Source: Cranoglanis bouderius (taxonomy: Eukaryota > Chordata > Actinopteri > Siluriformes > Cranoglanididae). From it: a stretch of DNA of 64,000 nucleotides. Below are positions 37,793-49,943 of this stretch, piece after piece; positions within the stretch are counted from its first letter, which is position 1, and each line of letters begins with the position of its first letter. A program made the translations under genes and the position numbers. The notes under the pieces are model-generated. The model was not told where the DNA came from, ran no database searches, and saw only the letters and a program-made list of their open reading frames with translations. The stretch is taken from positions 10,487,001 through 10,551,000 of the forward strand of contig CM042541.1 in the NCBI GenBank assembly GCA_023630585.1, read 5' to 3'.

Positions 37793-38482
37793 GTAAGTGC
37801 ACGGGGGGTTTATTTCACACGGGGTTTTTTGGAGAAGGAAGGAAAGAAGGAATGAATGGGTGGATGGATTGGTGGTGGGGTTGGTGATGGAGGGTTAAAG
37901 TCAGAAGCGGGAGGCATTTTAGATTAAATTGTCATTAAAAAAAAAACAACAAAAAAACAAGCTTTCCTGATAAAGCAGTGATGGAAATGAATAGCGGTTT
38001 TTTTTTTTTTTTTTTTTTTGGTGTGTGTGTGCGCGTGCGTGCGTGCGTGCGTGTGCATTTTGTATTGGCTCTAAACTGCGATGGCATGCACATGCATGTT
38101 CTACCAGCACGGGTTCCTTCAAGTGTGAGAGTCTGACACCGCGCACAGGTGCTTTTAATTGCACGTCGTCGCGTGCCAACTTAATGCGTGTAAAATGCGC
38201 GCAGAACAACATTTCGGTTTCTTTTTTTTCTTTCTCTCTTAAAAATAAAATAAAAAAATAAAATAAAATTTCCTCCATGTTCACTCGTGCATGATGATCA
38301 GGAAACAGAAATGTTGAATGTCGAATCTCTGGGGATTTTCAGGATTTTGTGGATTTTGTGGATTTAATCCCCGCATTGACCAAATTCTCCAAATCCGCGT
38401 GCGTTAGTGGAGGAAAGAAAGGGAGGATTTTAGATTTTTCGTATATCCGAATTTAGTGCACACGTTGTGTTCTCAAGTCTTT

Positions 38483-38520
<38 letters not shown>

Positions 38521-38670
38521 ATTGAGTCAGTCATAATTTTGGCACTGCAGTCACTCCCCAGTGGCATGCCTTGTTTGATCGGGGATGTCGAGAAGCTCTG
38601 GTGCTTTCATAACACTGTTATTGGTCATCTTTTTAATCCTTAAACGAGTGGGAAAAAACGAGTGCGTGTC

Positions 38671-38703
<33 letters not shown>

Positions 38704-41699
38704 TGAAGGCGTGCATGCAAATGGTGGTCTCATTGCATGAATGTGCAGCTTGTTCTTGCTATATATAGCATTTCTTCACTGTTTCTGTTAGACCTAAATA
38801 AAAAAAAATGTGTGTTGGAAAGTGTGTGACAATTTTATTATTATTATTGTTGTTGTTGTTGCTGTTGTTGTTGTACATTTTATTCAGTATATTAACTTGT
38901 GTTATGTGTTATAAGACTCATTAACACCACATGGTGTAGATTTCAAATATTGAGGGTCAGAAACATATCAGTCTTATTATATCTGAACCTGCACAGAAAA
39001 CTATTAATCAACTACTAATCACTCTCTCTCCTTGTCACTGGGCTGGCACCCTTTACTGTGTCTCTTTTACCTGGAAAGGTGTATGTAGCCTACCTTTACA
39101 TTATTACTCTAAAAGCTAATTCAAGGTTCAAGAGTAGTCCTTACAGTTCAATTATGTGTTTTGAATCATTTTTAAGGTACAATACATTCACAGGTAAAAT
39201 CTAAAATGGCAAAACTAGTAAAGGTGCAGATTAGTCAGTTTAGTACTTTGTTTTTCTGAGAGTAGAGTGAAATTCAGGCGTAATTTTAATGAAAATTATA
39301 ATGCACTGATAGAAAAATATCTCAATGATCTCATGAAACATGGTGGAATGAGGGTTTTACAAGGACATCGGGGTGTGGTTAGGTGGGAACAGTGGACCTG
39401 CCGGTCACACAGGCCTTTAACTCTGTTAAAATCTGGATGTGATTATTTTATCCAGAGTTCACTAAAACGTAATTGCGGAGATGCACTGATGTTGTGCTGA
39501 TGTTGTGCTGGCTATTCAACAGTTCAGGAGAAACTCTGAACATTTAACTTTGATGGAATGAAACATGACGGACTCAGAAACACAGTAAGGGTGTAACACA
39601 ACGCTACTCTCTGTTTCTGTATCTGTATTCGGATTTAAACCTGAACTGGGCATGGCCTAAACTGGAAGTTTTTTTTTTTTTTTTTAATTAAATATAAACA
39701 CTATCACTACAGCCCCAGAATTCTGTCTCTGACAGTTCCTCAACCTCAGCTACATCACTACATGAGTAGCCTCATTTAGACCAGCATGACCCTGACCAGG
39801 CAGTTACTAAGGATGAATAAACAAATGCTATAAATGCATCACATGTTAATTTGTGGTTTGTGGTTTTCGTTTGTCCCATGAGCTTCATATCTGACCACTT
39901 GTTCACAAACACTTAAAGCACACGTAAATTTTTTTTTCTTTTCAGGATTTCAGTCCTAATGCCTATATTATCTTTGTTATGTTTCCTTGCAGTACATTAG
40001 TGGATGCATTAGCACCACTGTTCCATCCTCAGTCCTGAATATTCAAATGCGTTCACACATGTAATGCACATTTGATGTTGATCTTCAGCAGTTCAAGCTT
40101 GTTGGATAAACACTGAACTTTTCTGAGATGATGTTGGAGTGATGGATTCAGGTGTTTTGAGATATCAAGGTCAGGTTTCAAAAAAAGCATTTTTATTCAG
40201 TTTTTTTTCTCTTTATGAGCCAGTTGTAGTTAGTCACTCCTAACCCCTCTAGTTCCTGGTTTTATTTCATAGTTTTTTTTTGTTTTTTTTTTAGTATTTA
40301 CTCCTCTAAAACAATCACCTTGATCCTTAGATTATTCCTTAATTCCTTAGTATTTCTCCAGAATTCCAAATTTCCTTATTCACTTAATCTTGCATCAATT
40401 CCTTCCTTCTCATCTCCTAGTTTTTTCATACTTCCCCTAAGTCCCCTAATTATTAGTATATTATGTAGTTCTCTAGTCAAGGCCCAGAGTATATCCTCTA
40501 GTTCCTTAGTAGTTCTTCCAAACGCTCTAGTTCCTAATTCACCCATTTCCTGAATTCTTGTCCTTTGTCATATTGGTTATTATTTTATCCCCTATCTCCT
40601 TTGTATTTCTCATAAGAGCCCTAGATCCTTAAATGTTCTTCAGGGTTCCCCAGTTCCGGGTATATCCTAAGTTCTACTGGGTTCCCTGGATTCTACTTTA
40701 TTCCCTAACTCATTAGTATTTCTAATATTAGTATTTCCAGGTCCCCCAGTTTCTGTTAAATCATATAGCTCTTTAATTGTGTACTAGGGAAACCAGTTCC
40801 TTATTTTCTCCCATAAGAATGACAGTTCCTAAGTATTTCTAGGATTTATAGGTTCCATAGTTCCTGGTGTATCCTATAGTTTCTTAAAGTTTCCACTGTA
40901 TTCCCTTGTTTCCTAATATTTCTCCAAAGACCCTAGTTCCTTAGTATTTATAGTATTTCTACATCCCCCAGCCTCTGTTAAATCATATAGTTCTTTAAAA
41001 TGTCTACTAGGGAACCCACTTCCTTATTTTTTTTTTTTCTAAGAATGATTGTTCCTTAGAATTTTTTTGTTGCATTTCAAGGATCCCTAGTTCCTGGTAT
41101 ATCCTATAGTTCCTTAAAATTTATCCTGGGTTCTCTAGATTCTACTTTATTTCCTAGTTCTTTAGTGAAACCCAGTTCCTTAATATTTCTCCAGAAGTAT
41201 TTCTCCTAATAATACTAATTATTTAGTTTTTTTTTATTTTTAGAAGAACCCTGGTTCTTCAGTATTTCTCATAAGAATTCTACTTCCTTAGTAGTTCTAG
41301 TATTTCTAGTTCTCCCAGTTCCTGGCATATCCTACAGTATACTTCCTTAAAATTTCCACTAGGTTCCCTAGATTCTACTGTATCCCCCAGTTCCTTATTA
41401 TTTCTCCTAAGATCACGCATTCTTACTACATCCCCTAATATTTATCAAGTTCCCTAGTTCCCAACTCATTCCCTAGGTCTGTCATATTCCCTCTGAATCC
41501 CAGGGCTTCTGTTTTATCCCCTAGTTCCCTATTAGTTCCTTGGTCCATTGTTTTGTCCACAGTCATGAACTCCATCTCAGATATTTGGATATGGAAATAA
41601 GATTGCTCAGGTCTATAGCGATGATCATTCAGGTTTTTTTTTCACCATTTCACCCAAATTTGTGTATAATGTGTGCTCTGCTCTGTTTCCTCTCTGCAG
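37793..41699 (+). other. gabra1: gabra1 intron 1
   Basis: Contains a poly-T/GCGT tract (37998-38055), GT runs (38485-38517, 38674-38704), a (TTG)n run near 38848-38873 and, just before exon 2, a degenerate satellite-like tandem repeat (40220-41550). No exon was recognised inside it. Confidence 0.6.
40220..41550 (+). repeat. Degenerate satellite-like repeat (CCTAGTTCCTTAGTATTTCT words)
   Basis: Pyrimidine-rich short words (CTAGTTCCTTAGTATTTCTC) are nested in a longer unit. The landmark GGTATATCCTATAG recurs near 40487, 40658, 40868, 41096 and 41324, a period of roughly 170-230 bp, followed each time by TTCCACTGGGTTCCCTAGAT-like sequence in later copies. It lies 150 bp upstream of the gabra1 start-codon exon. 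Confidence 0.8.
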
Positions 41700-41790
41700 T
41701 GAAGACTCGTTCTTCAGGAATGATGTGGGCTCGACTGGGAACGGCGTGGATCTGGGCCTGGTTATTGACGGTCAACGTTCTGGGCAAAAG
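41700..41790 (+). CDS. gabra1: GABA-A receptor alpha-1, start codon and signal peptide exon
   Basis: The acceptor TTTCCTCTCTGCAG is followed by a short 5' UTR and two in-frame ATGs (41720 and 41723). The product begins MMWARLGTAWIWAWLLTVNV, a typical hydrophobic signal sequence that sends the subunit to the ER. The exon ends LGK plus two bases of a split Ser codon before donor GTACAT at 41791. Phase matches the next exon: AG joined to C gives Ser, then SNQNGSDEQKDNTTVF. The first ATG is chosen, and either start leaves the mature protein unchanged. Signal peptides diverge between species, so identity rests on phase and on the following exons. Confidence 0.85.
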
Positions 41791-42936
41791 GTACATTCTT
41801 ACGACACTGTGACGATCAACATAGATGACGTCCAACATGGAAAATAATTTTTAATCTGCTTAAGGTTGTTGGTTTGAAATCATTTTATACTGATGACAGT
41901 GGGGTACTTGCTGTTGAGCTGGGATTAAAGAATAGATTGTTAACATAACGGTCCATTGATTTTATTTTAATATGTGAAAAGAAAGTGCAGACTGTGGAAG
42001 GTCGAACGAGTAAAGAAGCGGGTGAAAGTTGGATGACGTGCTGCTGGAGTGATGGCGCAAACTGATCGATATTAATCTCCGTGTTGGGGGTTGATAGGTA
42101 AACAGTGTGCGTGATTGAATTTGGGTTACAAAGGCAGTGGAAAATTATGGCGTAATAATGCAGGAGCTCAAATAAAAAGGGTGTGGCTGCAAGTTTCCTG
42201 GTTTAGACGAGAAAACTTTCTAAACTGAATTAGACTCACTGTGCTCAGGGTTGGGCAAAATGAATAAAAAAGAAACACTGAAGCCTGAAATCTGAAGCCC
42301 TAATATATCAAAAGTAAATCCAATAAATCCATTTTGAGCAAAACATTTCAGTAGTGCCACTTCAGGTTATTAGGATAATGTTGAATGAAATGACACTTTT
42401 TGTCTGCGATAATCATGAAGGTTCCATTAATGATATCGTTTACTTGGCATCTAAAGAATTACTCCACCATGAATCGTACTGCTGTTGTATCTTTCTACTG
42501 TGTTAGCATCTAGCACGCTAGCTAGTAATAAGTACGCTAAATAAAAAAAGGACATGAAAAAACATGTGAAATCTTTAAACACTTAACAAAATCATGTTTT
42601 TTGCACCATTCTACTATTTACTGAACTGTTCACCAAAAGGAGCTGCTGTCCTCATCGTGAACTGTCCAGAAACAGAAGCCATTGTGCTGTTCATTAACTC
42701 CTGATAGAGCGAAGCTAGTTTCCATAGAATCTGCTGTATTGTTTATGAACTGTTCATCAAAAAAAATGTTTTGGTGCTGTTCTTGAACTGTTCGCTGGTA
42801 GAAGGTGATCAGTGTTCGATCAGACTTTGTTGATTTATTTTCAGCTGTAGGTCAGCTCTTGGACGTGCTCCTGCGCTAAATTCCACCAGAAGCGCGCGAG
42901 CGCCTGTTTACATGATGTCACTTCCCAAATTATATA

Positions 42937-43446
42937 CAGTACTGTGGGCACATGCAAAGAAATACTGTAGAGCAAAGATGCCTTCAGAAATTATGAAATT
43001 AAATGTTTCTACATTTATAAAAAATACTATGAAGAGCAGGAAACAGTAGTAAATGTTATTTATTTGTTGTAATAAATAAAACAAAGTCAGTATTTCGTGT
43101 GACAACCCTTAAAAAATAGTAATCTCAGGTACAATTAATGCAGTTTTATAAGGAAATGAGCTGGTAAGTTTTATTGAGCATCTTGCAGAACCAGCCACAG
43201 TTCTTCTGGAGACTTTGACTTTCGTACTTGCTTCTTATTTATTTATTTTTGTTTTTTATCTGTAATATGCTGCGTTCTTTACTGACATTCAAACATTTTT
43301 CTTATTATTTAGTGTTGTGCTGGAAAACTTATATTTGGGAACCTAAAATGTTTTTTGTACTGACTCGATAATGTAGACGCCATAAAATAAAAATCTATAA
43401 CAAAGTTATAAAAATATAGGATGCCTAAAACTTTTGCACAGTACTG
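42937..43446. mobile_element. 510-bp MITE with CAGTACTGTG ends
   Basis: Inverted ends CAGTACTGTG and CACAGTACTG are flanked by TA on both sides (42935-42936 and 43447-43448), as expected for Tc1/mariner insertion. The right end reads GCCTAAAACTTTTGCACAGT, a form common in fish. There is no transposase frame. Confidence 0.85.
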
Positions 43447-44254
43447 TACTGTATACATTTAATTTTTTGTTATTAGAACACAAACGATGTACAAATTTCC
43501 TTTAGTATTTTCTACAACCATCAAAAACAAATCCCACTGCAGTATTTTTGTATTTTATATTCGGGTTTCTTAGGAACGTGGCTGAATATATTACCTTATA
43601 AGTTTAAACGTCAGTGTTACGACATACTGTACCACAGCCGAGAGTCTGAGAGTGTAACTGACCTTCAGTCTGACCATCAGATCAGATCATCAGATCACCT
43701 GTCAATTAGAGTGATGCTAATCAATCCGCACTGTCTGCTAGCTCATGTGTAGACTGTAGGGGTGTGACGTAATGACACGGTCTGTATCTGTATTCAGATT
43801 TAAACCCTGAATAGCAGATTTTTAAAAAAAATATGAGCCACACAGCCTCCTGGAATTTGTGTATCATCCGTTCAATCAAAAAAACAGAAAAAAACTTGGC
43901 TTGTGTGGCCTTAACTAATCTGTACTCTGGGTATGATGCTTAAGATTATTGGCCTACAGAAGGTGTATATTTTGACAGTTTGACAGTTTGTCTATTTTGA
44001 CCCGGAAGAAAGGATAAATGGATTGAGAACCTTCTGGAGATGTCAGTGTCCAGGTTGATAAATGAAGAAAATATGTTGAGCCCACAATATCTTTGTTCAT
44101 CCATCCAGTCACTGCCGTTTCTATCAGATTGTCATCCAATTTCTCTTAAATTGTGGTCATTCTTAGTAAAACACGCAGGCGCTCACGGCCAAGAATTTGT
44201 CCACACTGGTTTGAGACAAAAGAGTACGTCTATTCCATCAACCTGCACACCTCG

Positions 44255-44665
44255 ATACAGCTACAGTGATGACACTAGATTTTGGGGCGTGGCTGTGGGG
44301 ATTTGTGTTCGTTCAGCTACAAGAGCATTAGTGAGGTTGAGGTCAGGCGCAGATGTTGGGTGAGGAGGCTCCAGTTCCAGTTCATCCCAAAGGTGTTCAG
44401 TGGGGTTGAGGTCAGGGCTCTGTGCAGGACACTCCAGTTCTTCCACCTTCTTCCAACCTTAACACACCATGTCTTCATGGAGCTCGCACTTGTTGTGCAC
44501 TTTGTGTCATGCTGGAACAGGTTTGGGCCTCTTAGTTCAAGGGAAGTTATAATGCTTCAGCATACAGAGACGTTCTATACAATTGTGTGCTTCAGATTTT
44601 GTGGTGACAGTTTGGGGAAGAACCTCATACAGTATGGGTGTGATGGTCAGGCGTGCACATAGAAG
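44255..44665 (-). mobile_element. Tc1-like transposon fragment (family 2), transposase pseudogene
   Basis: On the minus strand it reads MEELECPAQSPDLNPTEHLW then DELELEPPHPTSAPDLNLTN, the C-terminal catalytic region with the final Glu of the DDE triad in NPTEHLW. The upstream part of the domain is broken by frameshifts. Same family as 61110-62335 but opposite orientation. No terminal inverted repeats remain. Confidence 0.85.
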
Positions 44666-45825
44666 ATGTTTAGAAGATTTAGTCGTAGGAAATGAAGTAA
44701 AACATTCTGACTTGGCCTTAGTCCGAGCATTCGTGATTGAAATCTATTCGAATCAGACTTCTGTTCAGGTAAAGGCTTTATCTGTCACAGTGAAAGTGCA
44801 CCTGAATTATCGCTGAGACGTTTGTGTCCCACAGGCACATGATTAAATTAGCATTGTGGGTCATGAAGACGGTGGAGAAACAACCCCCCGCTGTGATAAT
44901 GCAGGTCCTCGAGCGAAACTCGGACGAGACTTGGATCTCATCTCTGCTGATACGTGCTGTACATCCTGTTAAAAAACCTCAAATATGATGTATTTAATTT
45001 CACATTTTAATTTTCCTTCATTGTTTGTTACTGAAAACTAAACAACGTCTATAAACAGGAAGTAGTTTTGGAATGTGTTCATATGATTAGAATGCCGTTT
45101 TTTAAGACATGGATAAGATATTAGATCTGATCGATTACTTGGTCAAACGTTTCAGCTGGATTCTCTTCAGACTGAGCCGTATCTACACAATTTAACCCGG
45201 TTTTTATCGGTAATAGATTCACGACTCGGACCGACGTTTACATTCCAGAAGTGCTCCCGTAATGGCCTAACAAGGTTATGACATCATTATAACAAGGTTA
45301 AGGCATTACAAGTGTGTGGGTTTAAGCTCCTGTCTGCAACCATGGAGGACAAATAGCCTTGTTTATTTAGCGTGAAAGAGACAGATATATTGGAGATATA
45401 CTGTATGATATAACACAGGAATGTAAATACAATCTAAAACTCGGGACTTTTGTATGAATCTGATTTGGGGGCGAGACTACACTTGACCTCAGTTTGTGAT
45501 GTCACAAAAAAGACTTAACAGTTTGGAACCGATCACATCTGGCATGCAAATTATTATTGGATAATGATGCAGTGATGCTGTGACTTCTAATTCTGCTAGC
45601 AAGCTGATGTTAGCGGTGAGCAGACGGTGGTTGACATGGTAACATTAAAATCTAAAAAGTTTGCCTGCTGTTAAATAAATAAGGGAGAAGAATGTGATGA
45701 TTCTGAGATGGAAATCCTGCTCATGTGACTAATGTGAGCTAGTTTATTAACAGTTAGCTAACAGTCTGGCTAACTTAGTTACTGTTATTGATAGTGATAT
45801 TAGGCACTGATATTCACCTGACACT

Positions 45826-46412
45826 GAATCAGATTCTCATCCTGAAACTGATTCTGACTCTGACACTGAATCTGACTCTGAATCTGATTCTGATGGTGAC
45901 ACTGAATCTGATTTTGATCCTGATCCTGATTCTGATTCTGATCCTGACACTGAAGCTGATTCTGATCCTGATCCTGACACTGAATCTGACTCTAATCCTG
46001 ATGCTGAATCTGATTCTAATCCTGATCCTGATACTGAATCTGATTCTGATCCTGACACTGAATCAGATTCTCATCCTGAAACTGATTCTGAATCTGATCC
46101 TGACACTGAAACTGAATCTGATCCTGTCACTGAATCTGATTCTGATCCTGACACTGAATCTGATTCTGTTCCTGAATCTGATTCTGATTCTGTTTCTGAA
46201 TCTGAATCTGATTCTGACTCTGGCACTGAATATGATCCTGACACTGAATATGATTCTGATTCTGATCCTGACACTGAATCTGATTCTGACTCTGACTCTG
46301 ACTCTGACACTGAATCTGATCCTGACGCTGAATCTGATCCTGAATCTGAATCTGATTCTGACTCTGAATCTGAATCTGATCTTGACACTGAATCTGAATC
46401 TGATTCTGATTC
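45826..46412 (+). repeat. Hexamer array 1 (TCTGAT/CCTGAC/ACTGAA)
   Basis: About 590 bp of hexamers with invariant CTGA. Because the unit is a multiple of 3, frames stay open on both strands (Leu-Ile on one, Ser-Asp-Ser-Glu on the other). No start context, splice sites or homology suggests a gene. Confidence 0.93.
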
Positions 46413-46528
46413 ACAGATATCAACAGCACATTTACGTTGCAGAAGTGCCGCTCTAATAACATAAACGATTACGATCTCATTATAACGAGGTTGTGTTTGT
46501 AACAGCAGGCTGTTCTGCACTGGTGGAG

Positions 46529-46529
<1 letters not shown>

Positions 46530-46580
<51 letters not shown>

Positions 46581-46937
46581 TGCATGTGTGTGCTGTTGCA
46601 GTACTGATGACCTGTAGATGGGGTTGCTGCACAATCTTTTTTTAGCAGGACATGGCTGCAGCTCTCAAACACGTGCACTGGCACACTCACTCATCCCTCC
46701 ATCCCTCATTCCCTCCGTCTCTCACTCCCTCACTCCTCTGAAGTATATTGTGCAGCGGGTGTGGGTTTAATTATTCCTGCGCAGGGGATTTGCTTGGAGG
46801 CGGTGCGGCCTGTGCAGGGTGGAGGAGTCAGCTGAGGAATTCTCATAATATTAGCATTATGCTAATGTTGGCCAGGATGAGGTTCTGCTCCTTATCCTGC
46901 AGCTTCATATGACTCCTTTTCACATTGCTGCTGGGGC

Positions 46938-46972
<35 letters not shown>

Positions 46973-46983
46973 TGTGTGTGTGT
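46530..46983 (+). repeat. Two GT microsatellites
   Basis: Runs at 46530-46577 and 46936-46983. Confidence 0.95.
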
Positions 46984-47499
46984 ACATTCTGTTCATGTAT
47001 TTTCTCCTGGAGGTTTTCATGTCACTCTGCTCAGTGCTTTTGGTTTTATGTTTTGGTTTTATGATGCATCATGTTGTAACATGACCACGAAAAATACTCG
47101 TCGTACTCTATTTGCTGGCAGGTGTTCATTATGTCATATCAATGCTTATTATTCTGTGTGAATGTAACCATGACAACATTCATAAACAACATTATCTAAG
47201 TTAGCTAGTGTTAGTGATGTTATTATTAGGGACTGACAGGTCGATGTGGTATAAAGTTTCCAAATCTGCATATTCATGTTCTATATATTCATAGATCACA
47301 GCATTGTTTGTGTGGGTGAAGGTGTAAAGAAACTTTAAAAATGAAATGTCTGTGTTTACTCAACTTTATTTTGCTTGTTAGAATTGTTTATTTGCTTGTG
47401 TTTGAGTCAGTGCCAATGACTACTAGCCAAATTCCAGGAAATTGGTTCTGTAAAGTTATTCTTATTCCAAATGATTCACACACTGATTCTAATTCCAAT

Positions 47500-48120
47500 T
47501 TTGACTCTCACAGTTCTGATACTGACTCAGATTAAGATATCAGATTTTGAGAGTCAGATTTGACTCAATTTAATTCTAAGTATTATCTGACTCATTTTGA
47601 TTCTGATTCTGACTCCCACTTCACTTTAGATCCTGATGCTGAATCTAAATCTGTCCCTGATATTGACTGATTCTGACACTGAATCTGATTCTGACATCGA
47701 ATCTGATTATGATCCTGGCAGTGATACTGTATCTGATTCTGACATCGAATCTGATTATGATCCTGCCAATGATACTGTATCTCATTCTGATTCTGACACT
47801 GAATTTGATTCTGACACTTAATCTGATTCTGACACTAATTCAGACACTTAATCTGATTATGACACTGCCAGTGATACTGTATCTGATTCTGACACTGAAT
47901 CAACTTATGATACTGAATCCTATACTCATTCTGACACTGAATCTGATTCTGTCACTTAATCTGATTCTGACCCTAATTCTGACACTTAATCTGATTATGA
48001 CACTGCCAGTGATACTGTATCTGATTCTGACACTGAAAGACTGAATGATACTGAATCTTATACTGATTCTGACACTGAATCTGATTCTGACACTGATTCT
48101 GACTCTGAATCTCACATTGA
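47500..48120 (+). repeat. Hexamer array 2 (CTGA-based)
   Basis: Same TCTGATTCTGACACTGAATC words as array 1, but with a longer repeated block around GATTATGACACTGCCAGTGA that recurs near 47700, 47755, 47855 and 47995. Confidence 0.93.
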
Positions 48121-48379
48121 ATTAGTTTAGGCTAAACCAATATTTACGTTGTGCCTTTATTTTTAATAACGTAATAACTCTGATTATGTAGAAGTGTATG
48201 ATTTACAGACTGCAGTGCTTTAAAAATAGCGACAAAAACAGACGTAACCATAGCAACAAGTATAGAATAATCACATAACTGTATTGTTTATGGATAACAA
48301 GGTTTCTGTTGATTTGTTGTTGTTTCTGAAGATTCTGATTCTGTGATTGATTAAGAAAGAAAGAGAGAGAGAGTGGAAA

Positions 48380-49417
48380 TGTTATGAATCAACCTGGAAT
48401 TGGACGTGTGTATATATTGTCTCAACGGACTGTGAAGAGGATGGTTCGAGCGGCCAAAAAATCTCCAAGGATCACAGCTGGAGAATTGCAGAAGTTAGTT
48501 GCGTCTTGGGGTCAGAAAGTCTCCAAAACTACAATCTGAAGTCACCTACATCACCACAAGTTGTTTGGAAGGGTTTCAAGAAAAAAGCCTCTACTCTCAT
48601 CCAGAAACAAACTCAAGCATCTTCAGTTTGCCAGACACTACTGGAACTTCAAATGGGATTGGGTTCTATGGTCAGATGAAACCAAAATAGAGCTTTTTGG
48701 CAATAAACACCAGAGGTGGGTTTGGTACATACAGAGAGGTAGCCATATGGAAAAGTACCTCATGCCCACGGTTAAATATGGTGGTGGCTCTTTAATGTTT
48801 TGAGGCTGTTTTTCTGCCATAGGACCGGGATATTTTGTTAGGATACATGGCATCATGGAACCTGACTGCCTCTGCCAGAAAGCTTCAAATGGACTGTGGT
48901 TGGATCTTCCAGCAGGACAATCATCCAAAACATACATCAAAATCAACACAAAAATGGTTTACTGACCACAAAATAAAGGTCTTGCCATGGCCATCCCAGT
49001 CCCCTGACTTAAAACCCATAGAAAACCTGTGAGGTGAACTGAAGAGGAGAGTCCACCAGCATGGACCTCGAAATTTGAAGGATCTGGAGAGATTCTGTAT
49101 GGAGGAATGGTCTCCGATCCCTTGCCATATATTCTCCATCCTCATCAGGCATTATAGGAGAAAACTCAGAGCTGTTATCTTGGCAAAGGGAGGTAGAACA
49201 AAGTATTGACTAAAAGGGTGCCAATAATTGTTCCACACCTATATTTAACAAAGATAATTTTTTGGATAAACCTGTGTTGTGTTTGCAATTGTTTGATATC
49301 CATGAGAGCAGAGTATTTTTGTGAACAAAAGATCAAAAGGTTAAACAATAAAGACAATTTTTCACAGCCTTCTTTGCTCATATTTACCAAGGGTGCCAAT
49401 ATTAGTGGAGGGCACTG
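48380..49417 (+). mobile_element. Tc1-like transposon (family 1), transposase pseudogene
   Basis: Frame pieces give RTVKRMVRAAKKSPRITAGE (DNA-binding region), WSDETKIELFGNKHQRWVW, GCFSAIGPGYF, WIFQQDNHPKHTS and LPWPSQSPDLKPIENL. The three DDE residues are at 48675 (GAT), 48916 (GAC) and 49021 (GAA), with 34 residues between the last two, as in Tc1. It is inactive: a frame change lies between the first two Asp codons, and stops occur at TTTTGAGGC and CTGTGAGGT where Trp is expected. The right end reads GGCACTG at 49417. The left end is missing. Confidence 0.93.
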
Positions 49418-49616
49418 TGTGTTCATTATGAGTGAGTGAAATAAAAAGCCAGTGAGTTTATTTTCATATGAATATGTCGCTCTTCTGATGATCATTTATA
49501 AACACTGTGACATTCAGAAGGCACAGACGTGTAAAACGCCTTTATTTCTCTGTCACAGCTCATCAGTTTGTTTTGACTGTTTCTGAAATCTGATTATAAT
49601 AATGACACAATTTCAG

Positions 49617-49618
<2 letters not shown>

Positions 49619-49672
<54 letters not shown>

Positions 49673-49874
49673 AAGTTCCAAATGCATGCATGATGCCAGT
49701 GTGTCATGTTCACATTTCATGCTGTATGATTCACTCCTTCTCTGTCTGTCTCTCTCTCTGTCTGTCTGTATTTCTGTCTCTCTCTCCCTCTCTGTCTCTC
49801 TCTTTCTCTATCTGTCTGTATTTCTGTCTCTCTTTCCCTGTCTCTCTCAATTTGTCTGTCTCTCTGTCTGTCTG

Positions 49875-49934
<60 letters not shown>

Positions 49935-49943
49935 TCTCTCATC
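49619..49943 (+). repeat. GT run and CT-rich tract
   Basis: GT at 49619-49670. A CTGTCTGT/CTCTCT pyrimidine tract spans 49738-49943. Confidence 0.95.

Noticed and set aside
37324..37887. 187-codon frame across the gabra1 first exon
   Set aside because: It is made of CA, GA and TCATCA repeats and crosses a consensus splice donor. Read better as promoter plus 5' UTR.
45788..46634. Long frames of Leu-Ile or Ser-Asp/Ser-Glu repeats on both strands
   Set aside because: The hexamer unit keeps frames open by arithmetic. There are no splice sites or start context, and the stretch lies inside a gabra1 intron.
48638..48949. 103-codon minus-strand frame
   Set aside because: Antisense shadow of the Tc1 transposase.
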